A stretch of DNA of 21,823 nt from an uncultured Prevotellaceae bacterium. Lineage in GTDB: Bacteria; Bacteroidota; Bacteroidia; Bacteroidales; Bacteroidaceae. The notes beneath the pieces were generated by a model that had not been told where the DNA came from, ran no database searches, and saw nothing but the letters and a program-made list of their open reading frames with translations. The translations under genes were made by a program, and so were the position numbers. Every line of letters starts with the position of its first letter. Position 1 is the first letter of the stretch. Positions 21,628-21,823 of the stretch are shown here, in pieces. Location of the stretch: positions 1 through 21,823 of the forward strand of contig OMXX01000063.1 in NCBI GenBank assembly GCA_900315105.1, given 5' to 3'.

Positions 21628-21629
21628 GG
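21611..21629. repeat. Small dyad over the stop codon
   Basis: CCTCGCAAG and CTTGTGAGG form an almost perfect inverted repeat (one G-T pair) spanning the stop codon of the preceding gene. No T-run follows, so it is at best a weak terminator. A related dyad, CACAAGCCTTGTG, lies in the 18154-18187 gap. Confidence 0.5.
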
Positions 21630-21630
21630 A

Positions 21631-21662
21631 TTTGGAGATGTGAGAAAAGTTTGCTACTTTTG
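21631..21662 (+). promoter_or_regulatory. Promoter of ftsZ
   Basis: TTTG at 21631-21634 and TACTTTTG at 21655-21662 are 20 bases apart, 20 bases before the ATG at 21683. It gives this ftsZ its own promoter. Confidence 0.7.
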
Positions 21663-21682
21663 CAGAAAAATAATGAGCGCAT

Positions 21683-21823
21683 ATGGAAGTAGAGAAGACA
21701 ATGATAGATTTTGTGGTTCCCATCGAGGATAAGATGCAGGGCATCATCAAGGTGGTGGGTGTTGGTGGTGGCGGATGTAACGCCGTACGCAACATGTACC
21801 TCGACAAGGTGGGGGGCGTGACG
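21683..21823 (+). CDS. ftsZ: Cell division protein FtsZ, 5' part
   Basis: The first 47 codons are in the window. After a short variable tail (MEVEKTMIDFVVPIEDK), IIKVVGVGGGGCNAVRNMY is the first strand and glycine-rich nucleotide loop of FtsZ, which polymerises with GTP into the division ring. The GGGGCNAV loop is decisive for the family; a Cys in place of the usual Gly, Ser or Asn is a small difference. Bacteroidota ftsZ usually follows ftsA in the division and cell-wall cluster. Here the neighbour is an unrelated exported protein and the gene has its own promoter, so it may be a relocated or second copy. The rest lies beyond the window. Confidence 0.88.
   Translation, partial: MEVEKTMIDFVVPIEDKMQGIIKVVGVGGGGCNAVRNMYLDKVGGVT

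Overview
The window looks like a chromosomal segment of a Bacteroidota, most likely Bacteroidales and Prevotella-like. The main reason is the repeated promoter type: -7 boxes of the form TAnnTTTG (TATCTTTG, TATATTTG, TACTTTTG), several of them with a TTTG or TTG about 19-21 bases upstream and with little sign of Shine-Dalgarno sequences. The style of several conserved hypothetical proteins points the same way. The identification comes from reading the sequence, not from a search.

Layout. 1-940: start of a leftward gene, then a small polytopic membrane protein closed by a clear terminator. 997-1857: an exported or membrane-anchored NUC1/EndoG-type nuclease. 1918-3348: an AAA/DUF4143 ATPase whose promoter is bracketed by two copies of a 37-base dyad. 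3610-13864: one long, tightly packed operon of seven genes, namely DUF1848 protein, Sel1-repeat protein, compact UvrD-like helicase, an unrecognised protein ending in a SAP/Rho-N-like domain, a helical protein with a methyltransferase-like fold, a coiled-coil protein, and a 1187-residue protein joining a coiled coil, a CoiA-like nuclease, WG-like repeats and an S1-like tail. From about 4.7 kb the operon is visibly more AT-rich than the genes to its left.

14016-17333: an AlbA_2 (Schlafen-type) protein, a headless remnant of an XRE regulator that carries a 12-base tandem repeat, and a membrane-anchored hypothetical protein. 17451-18153: an MNT-HEPN toxin-antitoxin pair damaged at both ends, by a 13-base duplication at the antitoxin start and a one-base frameshift near the toxin's end. 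18245-21012: a probable operon of a small hypothetical protein, DnaB helicase, a WYL-only protein and a YbjN-like membrane protein. 21058-21823: an exported hypothetical protein and the first 47 codons of ftsZ.

The picture is a hypervariable, defence-island-like cargo region beside replication and division genes. The best candidate for an undescribed system is the 4739-13864 gene set. It combines an ATP-driven SF1 motor, a DNA-binding-tail protein, a methyltransferase-like protein, two coiled-coil partners and a predicted nuclease with a sensor-like repeat region. This is the usual make-up of an anti-phage or anti-plasmid machine, but that role is inferred from domains and context only.
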